Origin: Bacteroidetes bacterium GWF2_33_16
GTDB taxonomy: Bacteria > Bacteroidota > Bacteroidia > Bacteroidales > UBA12077
Assembly (NCBI GenBank): GCA_001768565.1
Contig: MEOE01000016.1
Coordinates: 62,001 to 126,000 of the forward strand
Direction: 5' to 3'
DNA length: 64,000 bases
Of this stretch, positions 8,901 through 18,269 are shown in pieces; the first letter of the stretch is position 1; every line of letters begins with the position of its first letter. A program made the position numbers and the translations under genes. The notes under the pieces were generated by a model, which saw only the letters and a list, made by a program, of their open reading frames with translations, was not told the origin of the DNA and searched no databases.

Positions 8901-10093
8901 GTCAGTTTAGAAGCCTAAAAACACCTTTCTATTATTATAATGCAGACTTGTTGAATAAAACACTGGCTGCAATAAGGTCGTCGGCTGAATTTTATAATTA
9001 CAAGGTTCATTATGCTGTAAAGGCAAATGCAAATGAGAAAATTCTAAGAACAATTTCTAATAATGGCTTTGGTGCTGATTGTGTTAGTGGAAACGAGATC
9101 GAAAAAGCTATCCAATGTGGATTTGACCCAAAAAACATTGTATTTGCAGGTGTTGGAAAGGGAGATGATGAATTACAATTTGCTATTGAAAATAATATTT
9201 TTAGTATAAACTGCGAATCAATACAAGAATTAGAAGTTATCGATTATTTTGCCGGCATGCTGAATAAAAAAGCTTCGGTAGCTTTGCGGGTAAATCCAAA
9301 TATTGATGCACACACACATCATAATATTACCACGGGTTTAACAATTAACAAATTTGGTATATCAGAAAACGAACTTTACACGATTCTTTCTAATCGAGAA
9401 TTGTACAAAAACTTAATTATTAATGGGTTGCATTTTCATATCGGATCACAAATTACAGACAACACTGTTTTTGTAAATCTTTGTAATAAAATCAATCAAA
9501 TTCAAAAATATATTTATGAGAAGAATATATATTTACCTCATCTTAATGTTGGAGGTGGCCTTGGAATTAATTATGAAAGCCCTATAAATCAAATACCTGA
9601 TTTTGGGGCTTACTTTTCTGTTTTTCACAACAATTTAAAACTTTACAAAATCCAACAGGTTCATTTCGAACCTGGCCGTTCTGTTGTGGGTCAGAGCGGT
9701 TCAATAATTACAAAGGTGTTGTATGTTAAAGAAAACAGTGGACGCAAAACAATTATTTGTGATGCGGGATTTACTGAACTTTTGCGACCTGCATTGTACC
9801 AATCGAGTCATAAAATAATCAATATTACATCCGAAACAGGAAGCAGTGTTTACGATGTTGCCGGACCAATTTGCGAAACATCGGATTATTTTGCAAAAGA
9901 CATTATCATGCCCGAAACAAACAGGGGTGATTTAATCGCAATACTTTCAGCAGGTGCTTATGGCGAAGCAATGGCATCGCAGTATAATCTCAGGTCATTG
10001 GCTAATAATTATTTTTCGAATGAGTTGGAAGCCTATCGTTTAAAAAGCAACCTTATCCCAGCATCTGTTGAACCAGAATTTTTACAGAAGTAA
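8879..10093 (+). CDS. lysA: Diaminopimelate decarboxylase
   Basis: PLP enzyme that decarboxylates meso-diaminopimelate to lysine. The 404-residue protein has the PLP lysine motif HYAVKANAN, the HFHIGSQI histidine block, the phosphate-binding GGGLGINY, EPGRSVVGQSG, and GPICETSDYFAKD, where the substrate-binding Cys-Glu sits. Its ATG lies inside the end of lysC, a 22-base overlap that suggests translational coupling. The 3' end overlaps the converging marC-like gene by 41 bases. Confidence 0.96.
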   Translation: MFNQYTISQFRSLKTPFYYYNADLLNKTLAAIRSSAEFYNYKVHYAVKANANEKILRTISNNGFGADCVSGNEIEKAIQCGFDPKNIVFAGVGKGDDELQFAIENNIFSINCESIQELEVIDYFAGMLNKKASVALRVNPNIDAHTHHNITTGLTINKFGISENELYTILSNRELYKNLIINGLHFHIGSQITDNTVFVNLCNKINQIQKYIYEKNIYLPHLNVGGGLGINYESPINQIPDFGAYFSVFHNNLKLYKIQQVHFEPGRSVVGQSGSIITKVLYVKENSGRKTIICDAGFTELLRPALYQSSHKIINITSETGSSVYDVAGPICETSDYFAKDIIMPETNRGDLIAILSAGAYGEAMASQYNLRSLANNYFSNELEAYRLKSNLIPASVEPEFLQK

Positions 10094-10685
10094 TAATATA
10101 TTCTATTCCTATAGCTATAACTATAAAGCCAATAATGCGAGATATAGAATTTAAACCCGACGCTCCCAATTTTGAGAATATAAAATGAGAACTTCTTAAA
10201 ATAAGGTAAGTAACTAATCCAACTGCAGGAATAGTTAAAAATACAATTAATGTTTGAATCAAGTTAGTATAATTTTCGTTAAGTGAAATTAACAGAGATA
10301 TTGAACCGGGGCCAGCTAACATGGGAATAGCCAGAGGTGTTAACGACGAGTCTTCTTTCGTTTTAGCTTCTTCATGCACCGATTGATCCATTCCTTTATG
10401 TTTCGAGAAATTACCTGTTAATAAAGCAAAACCCGAACTGGCAATAATTAATCCTCCTGCAATTCGCAAAGACTCAATTGATATTCCAAAGAAATGGATA
10501 ATAAATTTACCGGCAAAATAAGCAACAGAAAGAATTAAAAACATATATATACTCGCCTTTAGAGCTGTTCTATTTCTTTCAGACCTTGTATTTATTTCTG
10601 TTACACCAATAAAAACCGGCATAGTACCCAAGGGATTAACAACTGAAAAAAGAGCTGCAAATGCAGTAAAAAATAATGCTATCAT
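10053..10685 (-). CDS. MarC family inner-membrane protein
   Basis: A 210-residue protein with six hydrophobic segments and the MarC family start FFTAFAALFSVVNPLGTMPVF. The central TPLAIPMLAGPGSISLLI block is the family's most conserved region. MarC proteins are integral membrane proteins of uncertain role; the early link of E. coli MarC to multiple antibiotic resistance was not upheld. A minus-strand TACATTTG at 10708-10715 is a possible -7 element. Its last 41 bases overlap the end of lysA on the other strand. Confidence 0.9.
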   Translation of the reverse strand: MIALFFTAFAALFSVVNPLGTMPVFIGVTEINTRSERNRTALKASIYMFLILSVAYFAGKFIIHFFGISIESLRIAGGLIIASSGFALLTGNFSKHKGMDQSVHEEAKTKEDSSLTPLAIPMLAGPGSISLLISLNENYTNLIQTLIVFLTIPAVGLVTYLILRSSHFIFSKLGASGLNSISRIIGFIVIAIGIEYIITSVKILVQQMLG

Positions 10686-10838
10686 CTTTTATATTTGAAT
10701 TAGAAAGCAAATGTAAATAAAAGGTTTTAGAATGATGCTTTCGGATTGTTAACAAATTATTAATGATGTATTAAGAATAATCTACAAAACCCATATAATA
10801 TTGCTTTTGAAATGATTATACTCCACATTAAAACAGGA

Positions 10839-11603
10839 TTAATTAAACGCTCCCTTTAAATACTCCTTTGTAAGTTCTTCTTTTGGATTTTCGAAAAATT
10901 CACTAGCTGGTCCATGCTCAATAACCTGACCCATATACATAAAAATAACATAATCGGCTATGCGTTTTGCTTGTCGTAAAATATGTGTAACTACAACAAT
11001 TGTATATCGCTGTTTTAATTTTATAAAAAGCTCTTCTATTTGCTTGCTCGATAATGGATCTAATGCAGATGTAGGCTCATCTGCTAAAATAATTTCAGGA
11101 TCAACAGCTAATCCGCGAGCTAAGCATAATCGCTGCTGCTGACCTATAGACAATGCTGATGCAGGATCATTTAACCTTTCTTTTACTTCGTCCCACAAAT
11201 TAACCTGATTAAGGTAGTGTTCCACGCGTTTTATGAGAAACTTCTTTTTTCGGCGACCGCTGATTCTTAGTCCGTAAGCAATATTATCGTAGATGCTCAT
11301 CGGCAATGGATAAGGACTTTGAGATAGTAATCCCATTTTTCTTCTTAGCTCAGTAATTTCTATTTTCGGATTAAGAATATCTTCATTGTTATCCAAATAT
11401 ATATTTCCATCAATTTTTATTTCAGGATAAAGATCAGTTAATCTGTTTAAACTTTTCAATAGCGTTGTTTTACCACAACCCGAAGGCCCAAGTATAACAG
11501 TAAGTTGCCTTTCAGGAATAACAACATTAATATTTTTTAGGATATGTTGTTTCCCAATATGCAGGTTCAGATTTTCAATCCTAATTTTGTCTCCATTCTC
11601 CAT
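10839..11603 (-). CDS. pstB: Phosphate ABC transporter, ATP-binding protein
   Basis: Powers high-affinity phosphate import. The 254-residue protein has Walker A GPSGCGKTT (39-47), a Q-loop around GLLSQSPYPLPMSIYDNIAYGLR that is typical of PstB, the signature LSIGQQQRLCLARGLA, and Walker B EIILADEPTSALDP. The H-loop is VVTHILRQA. It is the last gene of pstSCAB (9 bases after pstA). No phoU or phoB/phoR follows, although phoU is often found here in other bacteria. Confidence 0.96.
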   Translation of the reverse strand: MENGDKIRIENLNLHIGKQHILKNINVVIPERQLTVILGPSGCGKTTLLKSLNRLTDLYPEIKIDGNIYLDNNEDILNPKIEITELRRKMGLLSQSPYPLPMSIYDNIAYGLRISGRRKKKFLIKRVEHYLNQVNLWDEVKERLNDPASALSIGQQQRLCLARGLAVDPEIILADEPTSALDPLSSKQIEELFIKLKQRYTIVVVTHILRQAKRIADYVIFMYMGQVIEHGPASEFFENPKEELTKEYLKGAFN

Positions 11604-11612
11604 GGTGATTTT

Positions 11613-12473
11613 TTATTTAATTCTTTCCTTGAAATATTTTCTCGATAAAATACGTGATGTAATGCTTATAATTAAAATTATAATCGTAAGGACAACTGCC
11701 GATGCATATGCTCTATTTTGCACCTCGGGTATTGGCGATCCTAACTGAAAAAAGATTGATAATGGCAGAGTTGCTGCAGGTTGCGATAGCGAGGTAGGAA
11801 TATTATCTGTATAACCTGTTGTAAATAAAATGGCAGCAGCATCGCCTATTGCTCTTCCAAATGCGAGTAGAACGGCTGTTATAATACCAGGAATACATTG
11901 CCTGCTTAATACCTTAAATGATGTTTCCGATCTGGTTGATCCTAGCGATAAAGCAGCTTCAAGCAAACCCTTAGGAACGGTTTTAAAAATCTCGTCCATA
12001 GATCGCACCATTATCGGAATAATAAATAATGTAACAGTAATTATTCCTGCAAGTAGTGAAGCCCGTAAACCAAAATAAATCATTATAGTAAATCCAAGAG
12101 CCCCGTATACTATTGATGGCACGCCCCATAATAAATCAAGAAAAAACCGGATAGTATTTACCAATCGTTTTTGCTTTACTCTGTGAACATTAATATATAA
12201 AGCCAAAGGCAGGCTTACAATAAACGAAAGTATTGTAGCCCCAAACGACAAATAAACAGAACCTATTATCGCATTCAGTATCCCTCCTTCTTTTCCAAAA
12301 TAATATCCTCCCCTGGGAACCTGAGTTACCATTTGCCAGTTTAGAGAAGGAAGTCCTTTGTATAGAATACTTACAATAATTAAAAGCAATGCCAATGCAA
12401 TATTGCTTGTAGCCAAAAACATTAAAACTCTGAAAATCCCAACTTCTGTATTTTTCCAAAATTTCCTACTCAT
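11613..12473 (-). CDS. pstA: Phosphate ABC transporter permease PstA
   Basis: One of the two membrane subunits of the phosphate importer. The 286-residue protein has six hydrophobic segments and a BPD_transp_1 domain, with the ABC-contacting loop EAALSLGSTRSETSFKVLSRQCIPGIITAVLLAFGRAIGDAAAIL shortened here to its key EAA and G residues at about 185-220. The YFGKEGGILNAIIGSVYLSF segment is PstA-like. Two bases separate it from pstC upstream, so the pair is tightly coupled. Confidence 0.95.
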   Translation of the reverse strand: MSRKFWKNTEVGIFRVLMFLATSNIALALLLIIVSILYKGLPSLNWQMVTQVPRGGYYFGKEGGILNAIIGSVYLSFGATILSFIVSLPLALYINVHRVKQKRLVNTIRFFLDLLWGVPSIVYGALGFTIMIYFGLRASLLAGIITVTLFIIPIMVRSMDEIFKTVPKGLLEAALSLGSTRSETSFKVLSRQCIPGIITAVLLAFGRAIGDAAAILFTTGYTDNIPTSLSQPAATLPLSIFFQLGSPIPEVQNRAYASAVVLTIIILIISITSRILSRKYFKERIK

Positions 12474-12475
12474 GG

Positions 12476-13387
12476 TTAAATCCTTTTTTCAGAATGAATA
12501 ATTAAATACCTGGAGCCCAAATTGAATATGGTAACAACAACAAACAATATAAGTGCAGAAAACATTAATGCTGAGTCGTACATTGGAATTGACAGCATTT
12601 CGCCATAATTATTCGCTATTAATGCAGGCAATGGATAACCGGGCTGAAAAACTCCAGTTGGTATTTTTACCACATTACCAACCACCATTAAAACAGCTAT
12701 CGTTTCGCCAAAGGCTCTTGAAATACCTAACCCAAATGATGAAATTATTCCAGGAAATGCTTTTCGTAATACCACTTTTTTTATGGTTTCCCACTTTGTG
12801 GCTCCCAGAGACAATGACGCCTCAGTTAATTCCCGAGGAACAGTTCGAATAACTTCAATTAGGATATTTAGTACGAAAGGAATAATCATTATCGAAAGCA
12901 CTATCGAGCCGGATAAAATAGTATATCCCGAATTTGGATGACCCATAGACGCACCCAATCGGGAAACAAATGGAACCACAAGTATTATTCCCCAAACACC
13001 ATAAATTACAGATGGTATTCCTGCCAGAATATCAATTACCGGATGCATTAGTTTTAAAACCCAACGTTTGGCATAATGCGTTAAATGAATGGCCGACAAC
13101 AAACATATTGGTCCGCAAATAAGAATTGACAATACTGTAATCCATAATGAGCTTACAATAAATGGCCAGAAACCAAACTCCCCTTTTAATGGATGCCAAT
13201 TACTTGAGAACAGCAGATGAAGAAGCGATTGGTCTCTAATTAATAAATTGGATTTGTAAAACAATCCTAAACCTAACAGGAATGGCATTACGAAAACAAG
13301 GATAAGGCAAAAAAACATCCACGACGAATGAAATTTGTCTTTAATTTGACGACCAACTCTGAAAAAATGCAGAAAAAAATTCTTCAT
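12476..13387 (-). CDS. pstC: Phosphate ABC transporter permease PstC
   Basis: Second membrane subunit of the phosphate importer. The 303-residue protein has six hydrophobic segments and the PstC-type blocks EFGFWPFIVSSLWITVL and DILAGIPSVIYGVWGI. The EAA loop is LTEASLSLGATKWETIKKVV, followed by GISRAFGETIAVLMVVGN. It lies between pstS (18 bases upstream) and pstA (2 bases downstream). Confidence 0.95.
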   Translation of the reverse strand: MKNFFLHFFRVGRQIKDKFHSSWMFFCLILVFVMPFLLGLGLFYKSNLLIRDQSLLHLLFSSNWHPLKGEFGFWPFIVSSLWITVLSILICGPICLLSAIHLTHYAKRWVLKLMHPVIDILAGIPSVIYGVWGIILVVPFVSRLGASMGHPNSGYTILSGSIVLSIMIIPFVLNILIEVIRTVPRELTEASLSLGATKWETIKKVVLRKAFPGIISSFGLGISRAFGETIAVLMVVGNVVKIPTGVFQPGYPLPALIANNYGEMLSIPMYDSALMFSALILFVVVTIFNLGSRYLIIHSEKRI

Positions 13388-13405
13388 GAATTTTAAAAGA
13401 TATCT

Positions 13406-14386
13406 TTAGTTTTCAAGATCCTTCAATCCGTTTTGTAGTTTCTCTTCTGAGATCTGAACATAACCTGCTTCATTAACAAATTTTTGACCATCGGTTACAA
13501 TCCATTTTAGGAATTCAATAATCACCTTACTTTGAGGCTTACCTTTGGCTACAAAATAAAGATCACGTGCAGGAGGAGAAGGATATTTGTTGCTTTTGAT
13601 TGCAGCCATAATATTATCAAGTGAATTATAAAAATCTTCATCAGCATCAATCACTCCATTTTCATTTAGATCAATTGGGATTATTTCAAGTCCAGCATTA
13701 ATTAAACGTGTGTTAATATCAAATGCATAAATTACATTATTAAAACCGATACCTAAAACATCATTTCTTACAGCATCTGCAATACCTGGGTCACCAAAAA
13801 TCCCTGTCCCTAATAAATCTTCCTGATTCTTACCCAAATACTCTGCCCACATTTGAGCCGCACCACAAGCATCGGAACGAGTATAAACATTCATTTTTAG
13901 ATCGTTTGTTTTACCACCCTTAGCCCATTTTTCCCACGTTTTTATTTTACCATTAATATATATATCATTAAAATCCTGCTTTTTAAAACCCTGTTTTTTT
14001 ATCTTTTCAATGAATGGAGAATTTGAGTTTATCGTGGGTAAAACTGCATCCTTAGTAACGGTTAACCACCAAACGCCCTTTGCTTTTTCGACATCGGTGA
14101 TTCCTCGTGAGAACATTCCTATATCAACCATGCCAGATAATGCATCTGTCATCCCTTTTCCAGCTCCACCGGCAGAAATATCAATACGAACATCAGGATG
14201 AATTTTTTGAAACTCTTCTGCCCACCTTGCTGTAATAGGATATAAAGCAAAAGCACCGGAGATACTTATTGTTCCCTTTAGATTTTCAGAATTTGAATTA
14301 TTAGAAGTTGAATCTTTTTTATTCTCATTACAAGAAAAAAGAATTAAAATAAATAGAACTAAAAAAATAGCAAAAATATTCTTCAT
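13406..14386 (-). CDS. pstS: Phosphate-binding lipoprotein PstS
   Basis: Captures phosphate in the periplasm for PstCAB. I place the start at the ATG at 14386 rather than nine codons upstream. This gives MKNIFAIFLVLFILILFSC, a lipoprotein signal peptide with Cys19 as the lipidated residue. The binding protein begins with SISGAFALYPITARWAEEF and has SAGGAGKGMTD and the phosphate-contacting RSDACGAAQMW. A 13-residue segment with the spacing of an EF-hand calcium loop (Asp239, Asn241, Asn243, Asp247, Glu250) is inserted at about 239-251. First gene of pstSCAB. Confidence 0.93.
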   Translation of the reverse strand: MKNIFAIFLVLFILILFSCNENKKDSTSNNSNSENLKGTISISGAFALYPITARWAEEFQKIHPDVRIDISAGGAGKGMTDALSGMVDIGMFSRGITDVEKAKGVWWLTVTKDAVLPTINSNSPFIEKIKKQGFKKQDFNDIYINGKIKTWEKWAKGGKTNDLKMNVYTRSDACGAAQMWAEYLGKNQEDLLGTGIFGDPGIADAVRNDVLGIGFNNVIYAFDINTRLINAGLEIIPIDLNENGVIDADEDFYNSLDNIMAAIKSNKYPSPPARDLYFVAKGKPQSKVIIEFLKWIVTDGQKFVNEAGYVQISEEKLQNGLKDLEN

Positions 14387-14410
14387 AGTTATTTGATTTA
14401 GAATAAGAAA

Positions 14411-14441
14411 CAAATATAGATGATAGTCTTAAGTTCGTAAA
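14411..14441 (-). promoter_or_regulatory. Candidate pstSCAB promoter
   Basis: On the minus strand TTTA (14441-14438), 19 bases, then TATATTTG (14418-14411), 24 bases before the pstS ATG. The -7 element fits TAnnTTTG and the -33 box matches three of four bases. I saw no Pho-box-like direct repeats upstream. Confidence 0.5.
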
Positions 14442-14504
14442 TAGATCAAATACTTAAAAAATTATAAAATGTGCGTATTTGTTATACGTACTAATACCAA
14501 AATA

Positions 14505-16400
14505 TTAAGACTGTGAATTGATTGAGGGAATGGTAAAATAAAAAGTAGTGCCTTTATCTATAGTACTTTCCGCCCAAATAGCACCTCCCATTTTTGTAAC
14601 AAACTCTTTGCACAGCGTAAGGCCCAATCCAGAACCTCTCTCATTATTTGTACCCGCAGTTGTTACAAATGAATCGTTTTTAAAGATTTTTTCTGCCATT
14701 TTATTATCGAATCCTATTCCTGTATCTTTAATAGAAAACTTTAATGATTCGTTTTCCCGCATAATATCTATATCAATAGATCCACCCTTACGAGTATATT
14801 TAATTGCATTCGACAATAAATTTCGGACAATAAGCATTAGCATGTTTTTATCAGCAAATACATTGAATTCTTCCGAAATAGATGAATTAAGGATAATCTC
14901 TTTTGAATCAGCAATTCCTTTGAATAGCAGAAGGTTCTTTTCAACGATTAGATTTAGATTCAACTTCTCTGGAGTATAGGTTACATCACCTCTTTGACTT
15001 CGTGCCCAGAACAATAGGTTTTCGAGAAGATCATTTATCGATTGTACCGATTTCATAAATACATTAAATGTATTTACCAGGCTCCTGTTACTACTAATTT
15101 CTTCTTCGGCAAGAAGAACTTCAATAAGCGAAACCAAACTACCTACTGGCCCTCTAAGGTCGTGACCAATAATAAGAAACATCTTATCTTTAGTAAGATT
15201 TAATCGTTTAAGCTCATCTCTTTGCTTTTCAAGAATAAGGTTTTGTTTCTTGCGGTGTCGATATGAATAGAAAAAATAAACAAACATACCTGTAACCAAT
15301 ATTAGAATTATTGATAAGGTAATTGAAAGAGTTTGAGAACGGGTTAATAATAATTCCTGAATCTGTTTGTCTTTATTTAACAAATCAATCTCTGCCTGTT
15401 TCTTTTCTTTCTCAAACTGGTATTCGAGGTTAAATATTTTTTCAGAAAGCTGCTGACTAAACAAGGTGTCATTATACCTGATTATGCATTTATTTGATTC
15501 GGCTGTCTTTTTATATTGCTCTGTTTGATAATAAACTTCGGATAGAATTTTCAGGGCATCGCGAATAACCAATTTTGCTCCTATTTCTACAGCAATTTTT
15601 TGAGCCATATCAGCATTCTTTTCCGAAAGTATATAATCTTTAGATTGCAGATATATCTCAGCAATCTTAATATAAATATTTGCTGTTAGATCTTTATCTG
15701 AACTCTCATCAACCGTTTTTATTGATTCCTGGTATTTTCTAAGTGCATTAGCATAGTCCATTTTTTCATAATAAACATCTCCTATATATTTATAACAAAC
15801 AGCCAACCCTGAAACCTGTTGTATTTCTTCACGCAATGCCAATGCTTTTTCAAAATTAATTAATGCATTATCATACTCTTTCCTAAGTAGTTGAGCTCTG
15901 CCGAAATTTAAATAAACATAGGCTTTCATCCTTTTGTCTTCAGTTCTTTCGGCAATTTCAAGAGCTTTATTCAAATTTTCCAATGCACTATTATAATATT
16001 CCTGATAAATATGCAGATTGGCAATATTGATATATGCATATCCCTCCTGCTCATCGATATGATATTTTTTTGACAGCTCTAATCCCTTATAGTAATAATC
16101 TGTTGATTCGGAATAATTTCCAAGTATACGATAAGCTACACCAACAAAACTGTATGCTTTTACAAGGTTTTCATAATCATTATATTTTGCAGAGAAGTCA
16201 ATGGCCTGTTTGCCATATTCTACCGCAACCTGTGGTGAAGAATTTCTTAGCTCCCAGCTTATTTCATTCAATACACCAGCTTTAATTGAATCGGGTGTAT
16301 TGCTTAATTGATTAATCAAGCTGTCGGCCTGAAGCTGATTGTTTGAATAACAAAATATGGTAGAGAAAAACAAAAAGCTTAGAATAGCATTTTTTTTCAT
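14505..16400 (-). CDS. Membrane sensor histidine kinase with periplasmic TPR repeats
   Basis: A 631-residue sensor. A signal peptide (1-about 20) is followed by about seven TPR units (about 45-310, for example SYSFVGVAYRILGNYSESTDYYYKGLELS) that would sit in the periplasm. A coiled-coil leads to a membrane helix (about 358-379). The cytosolic kinase has HisKA with FLIIGHDLRGPVGSL (His413) and an HATPase domain with NLLSNAIKYTRKGG, DTGIGF and GSGLGLTLCKEF. It has no receiver domain and no partner regulator next to it. TPR-containing sensors are common in Bacteroidota; the ligand is unknown. It is separated from pstS by 118 bases, so joint control with phosphate uptake is uncertain. Confidence 0.9.
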   Translation of the reverse strand: MKKNAILSFLFFSTIFCYSNNQLQADSLINQLSNTPDSIKAGVLNEISWELRNSSPQVAVEYGKQAIDFSAKYNDYENLVKAYSFVGVAYRILGNYSESTDYYYKGLELSKKYHIDEQEGYAYINIANLHIYQEYYNSALENLNKALEIAERTEDKRMKAYVYLNFGRAQLLRKEYDNALINFEKALALREEIQQVSGLAVCYKYIGDVYYEKMDYANALRKYQESIKTVDESSDKDLTANIYIKIAEIYLQSKDYILSEKNADMAQKIAVEIGAKLVIRDALKILSEVYYQTEQYKKTAESNKCIIRYNDTLFSQQLSEKIFNLEYQFEKEKKQAEIDLLNKDKQIQELLLTRSQTLSITLSIILILVTGMFVYFFYSYRHRKKQNLILEKQRDELKRLNLTKDKMFLIIGHDLRGPVGSLVSLIEVLLAEEEISSNRSLVNTFNVFMKSVQSINDLLENLLFWARSQRGDVTYTPEKLNLNLIVEKNLLLFKGIADSKEIILNSSISEEFNVFADKNMLMLIVRNLLSNAIKYTRKGGSIDIDIMRENESLKFSIKDTGIGFDNKMAEKIFKNDSFVTTAGTNNERGSGLGLTLCKEFVTKMGGAIWAESTIDKGTTFYFTIPSINSQS

Positions 16401-16486
16401 TCTTATTTATTCATCATATGAAAATGATGGTAAAAATAACAAAATACAACTATACTTACAATTCAGATGATGAATAAATATTTTTT

Positions 16487-17644
16487 TTAAAATGCTTTAA
16501 CAGCTCTAACCCTGCATTTTGTTAATTTATTACTATTAGCTGTATTACCAAAGTTTATCATAAAACTCCACGCTCTGTTTAATCCATTCTCTGTTGATGA
16601 CCAGTACCTACCTTCCGGGCTTGATCCAGTAATAAGTAATCCTTTTGTGTTTGGATCAGAATCTTTTTCTAGAATACTATTTATTTCATACGCGTTGTCG
16701 TATAATAAATTCAACTCCCAAGCTGATGGCAAATACCAATCGTCTCCAAGAGACCTGCACAGAAGTGCTGCACTACTAGTTGCTCCCTGAAGAATAATTG
16801 AGTCGGTGTTAGTTGAACCATTATACCAACTTGTAGCGAATGCTTCGGCACTTACAAATTCGCTCCATGCAGCCCCTGTTCCATCATCCAAATCGTAAAG
16901 ACTTGCAATTAAGCCATGCTGACCATTCGGACTAACATAAAAGATTATTCCTCCTTCATAGAGTTTTCCGATATAATTACTGGTAGTTTCGATTGTAGTA
17001 TTTCTCCATGCAGGCATATTGTTCTCAATAATAAGCATTTGATTATTATTGCCTTTTGGCAATAATTGCCAATTAGTACCATTGAAAAATACAATATCTC
17101 CAGCTTGAGGAATCGAAGTTCTTATATAGCTAGAAGTATCGCTAAGGTCAGGTTTTCCAAATAAATCGGAATATTGTCCACTAAAATCATCTGAAGCATT
17201 AATATCCCAATTGGTAAAGTCAGGTAAATTCGATAAATCATTGTAATTACCTGAAAAACCATTTCCCGCTTTGTCAGCAAATTTGGCATATGGAACGCTT
17301 AGTAATTGAAAAACACCAAGCTCATTTCCATTTACAACAATCTTAATGTAGTAACTCCCTAACGACCAATCGATAATTGAAAAATTACTAGCTGTGTTTC
17401 CTTTTCCAATTTCAAGATTGATGTTACCGAACGAATCTGTTAATTTATTATGGGTTTCAACATAAACAACAGAACCAGAAGGATTGCCCTGTAAAATACT
17501 AATACTAATATCAGCAGTTTGACTGGCCAAAGGTTTCCCTGAATCGTCTCTTAACGATGCCTGATATTTAAAAACATCAGGGCTTTGCGAAAATAAACTT
17601 ATGGCCAACAGAATACCTGTTAGCACAAACAAAAGTCTTTTCAT
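16487..17644 (-). CDS. Secreted protein with DUF1566-like C-terminal domain
   Basis: A 385-residue exported protein with signal peptide MKRLLFVLTGILLAISLFSQ. Residues about 20-130 form a beta-rich N-terminal domain found in many Bacteroidota surface proteins (FKYQASLRDDSGKPLASQT, YYIKIVVNG, LLSVPYAKFAD). Residues about 225-385 look like DUF1566: GGIIFYVSPNGQHGLIAS, GDDWYLPSAWELNLLY, GRYWSSTE and a terminal CRVRAVKAF. DUF1566 domains resemble C-type-lectin-like folds and may bind surface ligands. I saw no T9SS C-terminal sorting domain. Function is otherwise unknown. Confidence 0.82.
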   Translation of the reverse strand: MKRLLFVLTGILLAISLFSQSPDVFKYQASLRDDSGKPLASQTADISISILQGNPSGSVVYVETHNKLTDSFGNINLEIGKGNTASNFSIIDWSLGSYYIKIVVNGNELGVFQLLSVPYAKFADKAGNGFSGNYNDLSNLPDFTNWDINASDDFSGQYSDLFGKPDLSDTSSYIRTSIPQAGDIVFFNGTNWQLLPKGNNNQMLIIENNMPAWRNTTIETTSNYIGKLYEGGIIFYVSPNGQHGLIASLYDLDDGTGAAWSEFVSAEAFATSWYNGSTNTDSIILQGATSSAALLCRSLGDDWYLPSAWELNLLYDNAYEINSILEKDSDPNTKGLLITGSSPEGRYWSSTENGLNRAWSFMINFGNTANSNKLTKCRVRAVKAF

Positions 17645-17676
17645 TGGTTTAGGTTAGGTTAAGGTTAATAAATAAT

Positions 17677-17691
17677 AGGTAAAATTTACCT
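17677..17691. promoter_or_regulatory. Perfect 15-bp palindrome upstream of the DUF1566 gene
   Basis: AGGTAAAATTTACCT is a perfect inverted repeat (7-bp arms, one central base), 33-47 bases upstream of the ATG at 17644. Between it and the gene lies a run of GGTTA-like repeats (17646-17668). It could be an operator, but no regulator is linked to it. Confidence 0.3.
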
Positions 17692-17859
17692 GTTACTAAT
17701 CATACTAGAATATACTAATATGCTGTTAAGGGTTTATGAAAAAACTTGTTCTATAATAAGGCAAGTTACGAAGTATTTTTGTGTAACAATGCCTTTGGTT
17801 ATGCTATTTTATTAACAACAAAAATTAATTGATAAATGCATAACTTTTTAGGATGAAAC

Positions 17860-18228
17860 TTACTTTTTGAAAATAAAATAAACCGCCAAAATCAAGAAGG
17901 TAAATCCAATAAAATGATTTGTTTTTAACGATTCGTTTTTAAAGGCCAATGTAGTAAAAATAGTAAAAACAAGAAGAGTAATAACTTCCTGAATTACCTT
18001 GAGTTCGACCAGTGAAAACGGGCCTCCATTTTCTTTAAATCCTATTCTGTTTGCAGGAACTTGAAAAAAGTATTCAAACAAAGCTATTCCCCAGCTTAAT
18101 AATATTACAATTACTAACGGTAGTGTACCAAACCATTTCATTTCTTTGAACTTTAAATGACCATACCAAGCAAGAGTCATAAAAATATTTGAGAGGATTA
18201 ATAATCCTATTGTATAAATACCTTTCAT
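17860..18228 (-). CDS. DUF486 (DMT-like) small membrane protein
   Basis: A 122-residue protein with four hydrophobic segments. It carries the DUF486 pattern: FMTLAWYGHLKF, SWGIALFEYFFQVPANRIGF and FSLVELKVIQEVITLLVFT. Members are predicted small relatives of the drug/metabolite transporter group. Substrate and role are unknown. It stands alone, 41 bases after the start of the preceding transcription unit's last gene and 215 bases before the DUF1566 gene's start. Confidence 0.85.
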   Translation of the reverse strand: MKGIYTIGLLILSNIFMTLAWYGHLKFKEMKWFGTLPLVIVILLSWGIALFEYFFQVPANRIGFKENGGPFSLVELKVIQEVITLLVFTIFTTLAFKNESLKTNHFIGFTFLILAVYFIFKK

Positions 18229-18269
18229 TTATGAAGTGATCTTTTGAGTTTTGAAAAATTTGCAGGTTA

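Noticed and set aside
14465-14500. Possible hairpin (CGTAT/ATACG) after pstS and before the TPR kinase stop
   Set aside because: The stem is only five pairs and no T-run follows directly, so I do not call it a terminator.
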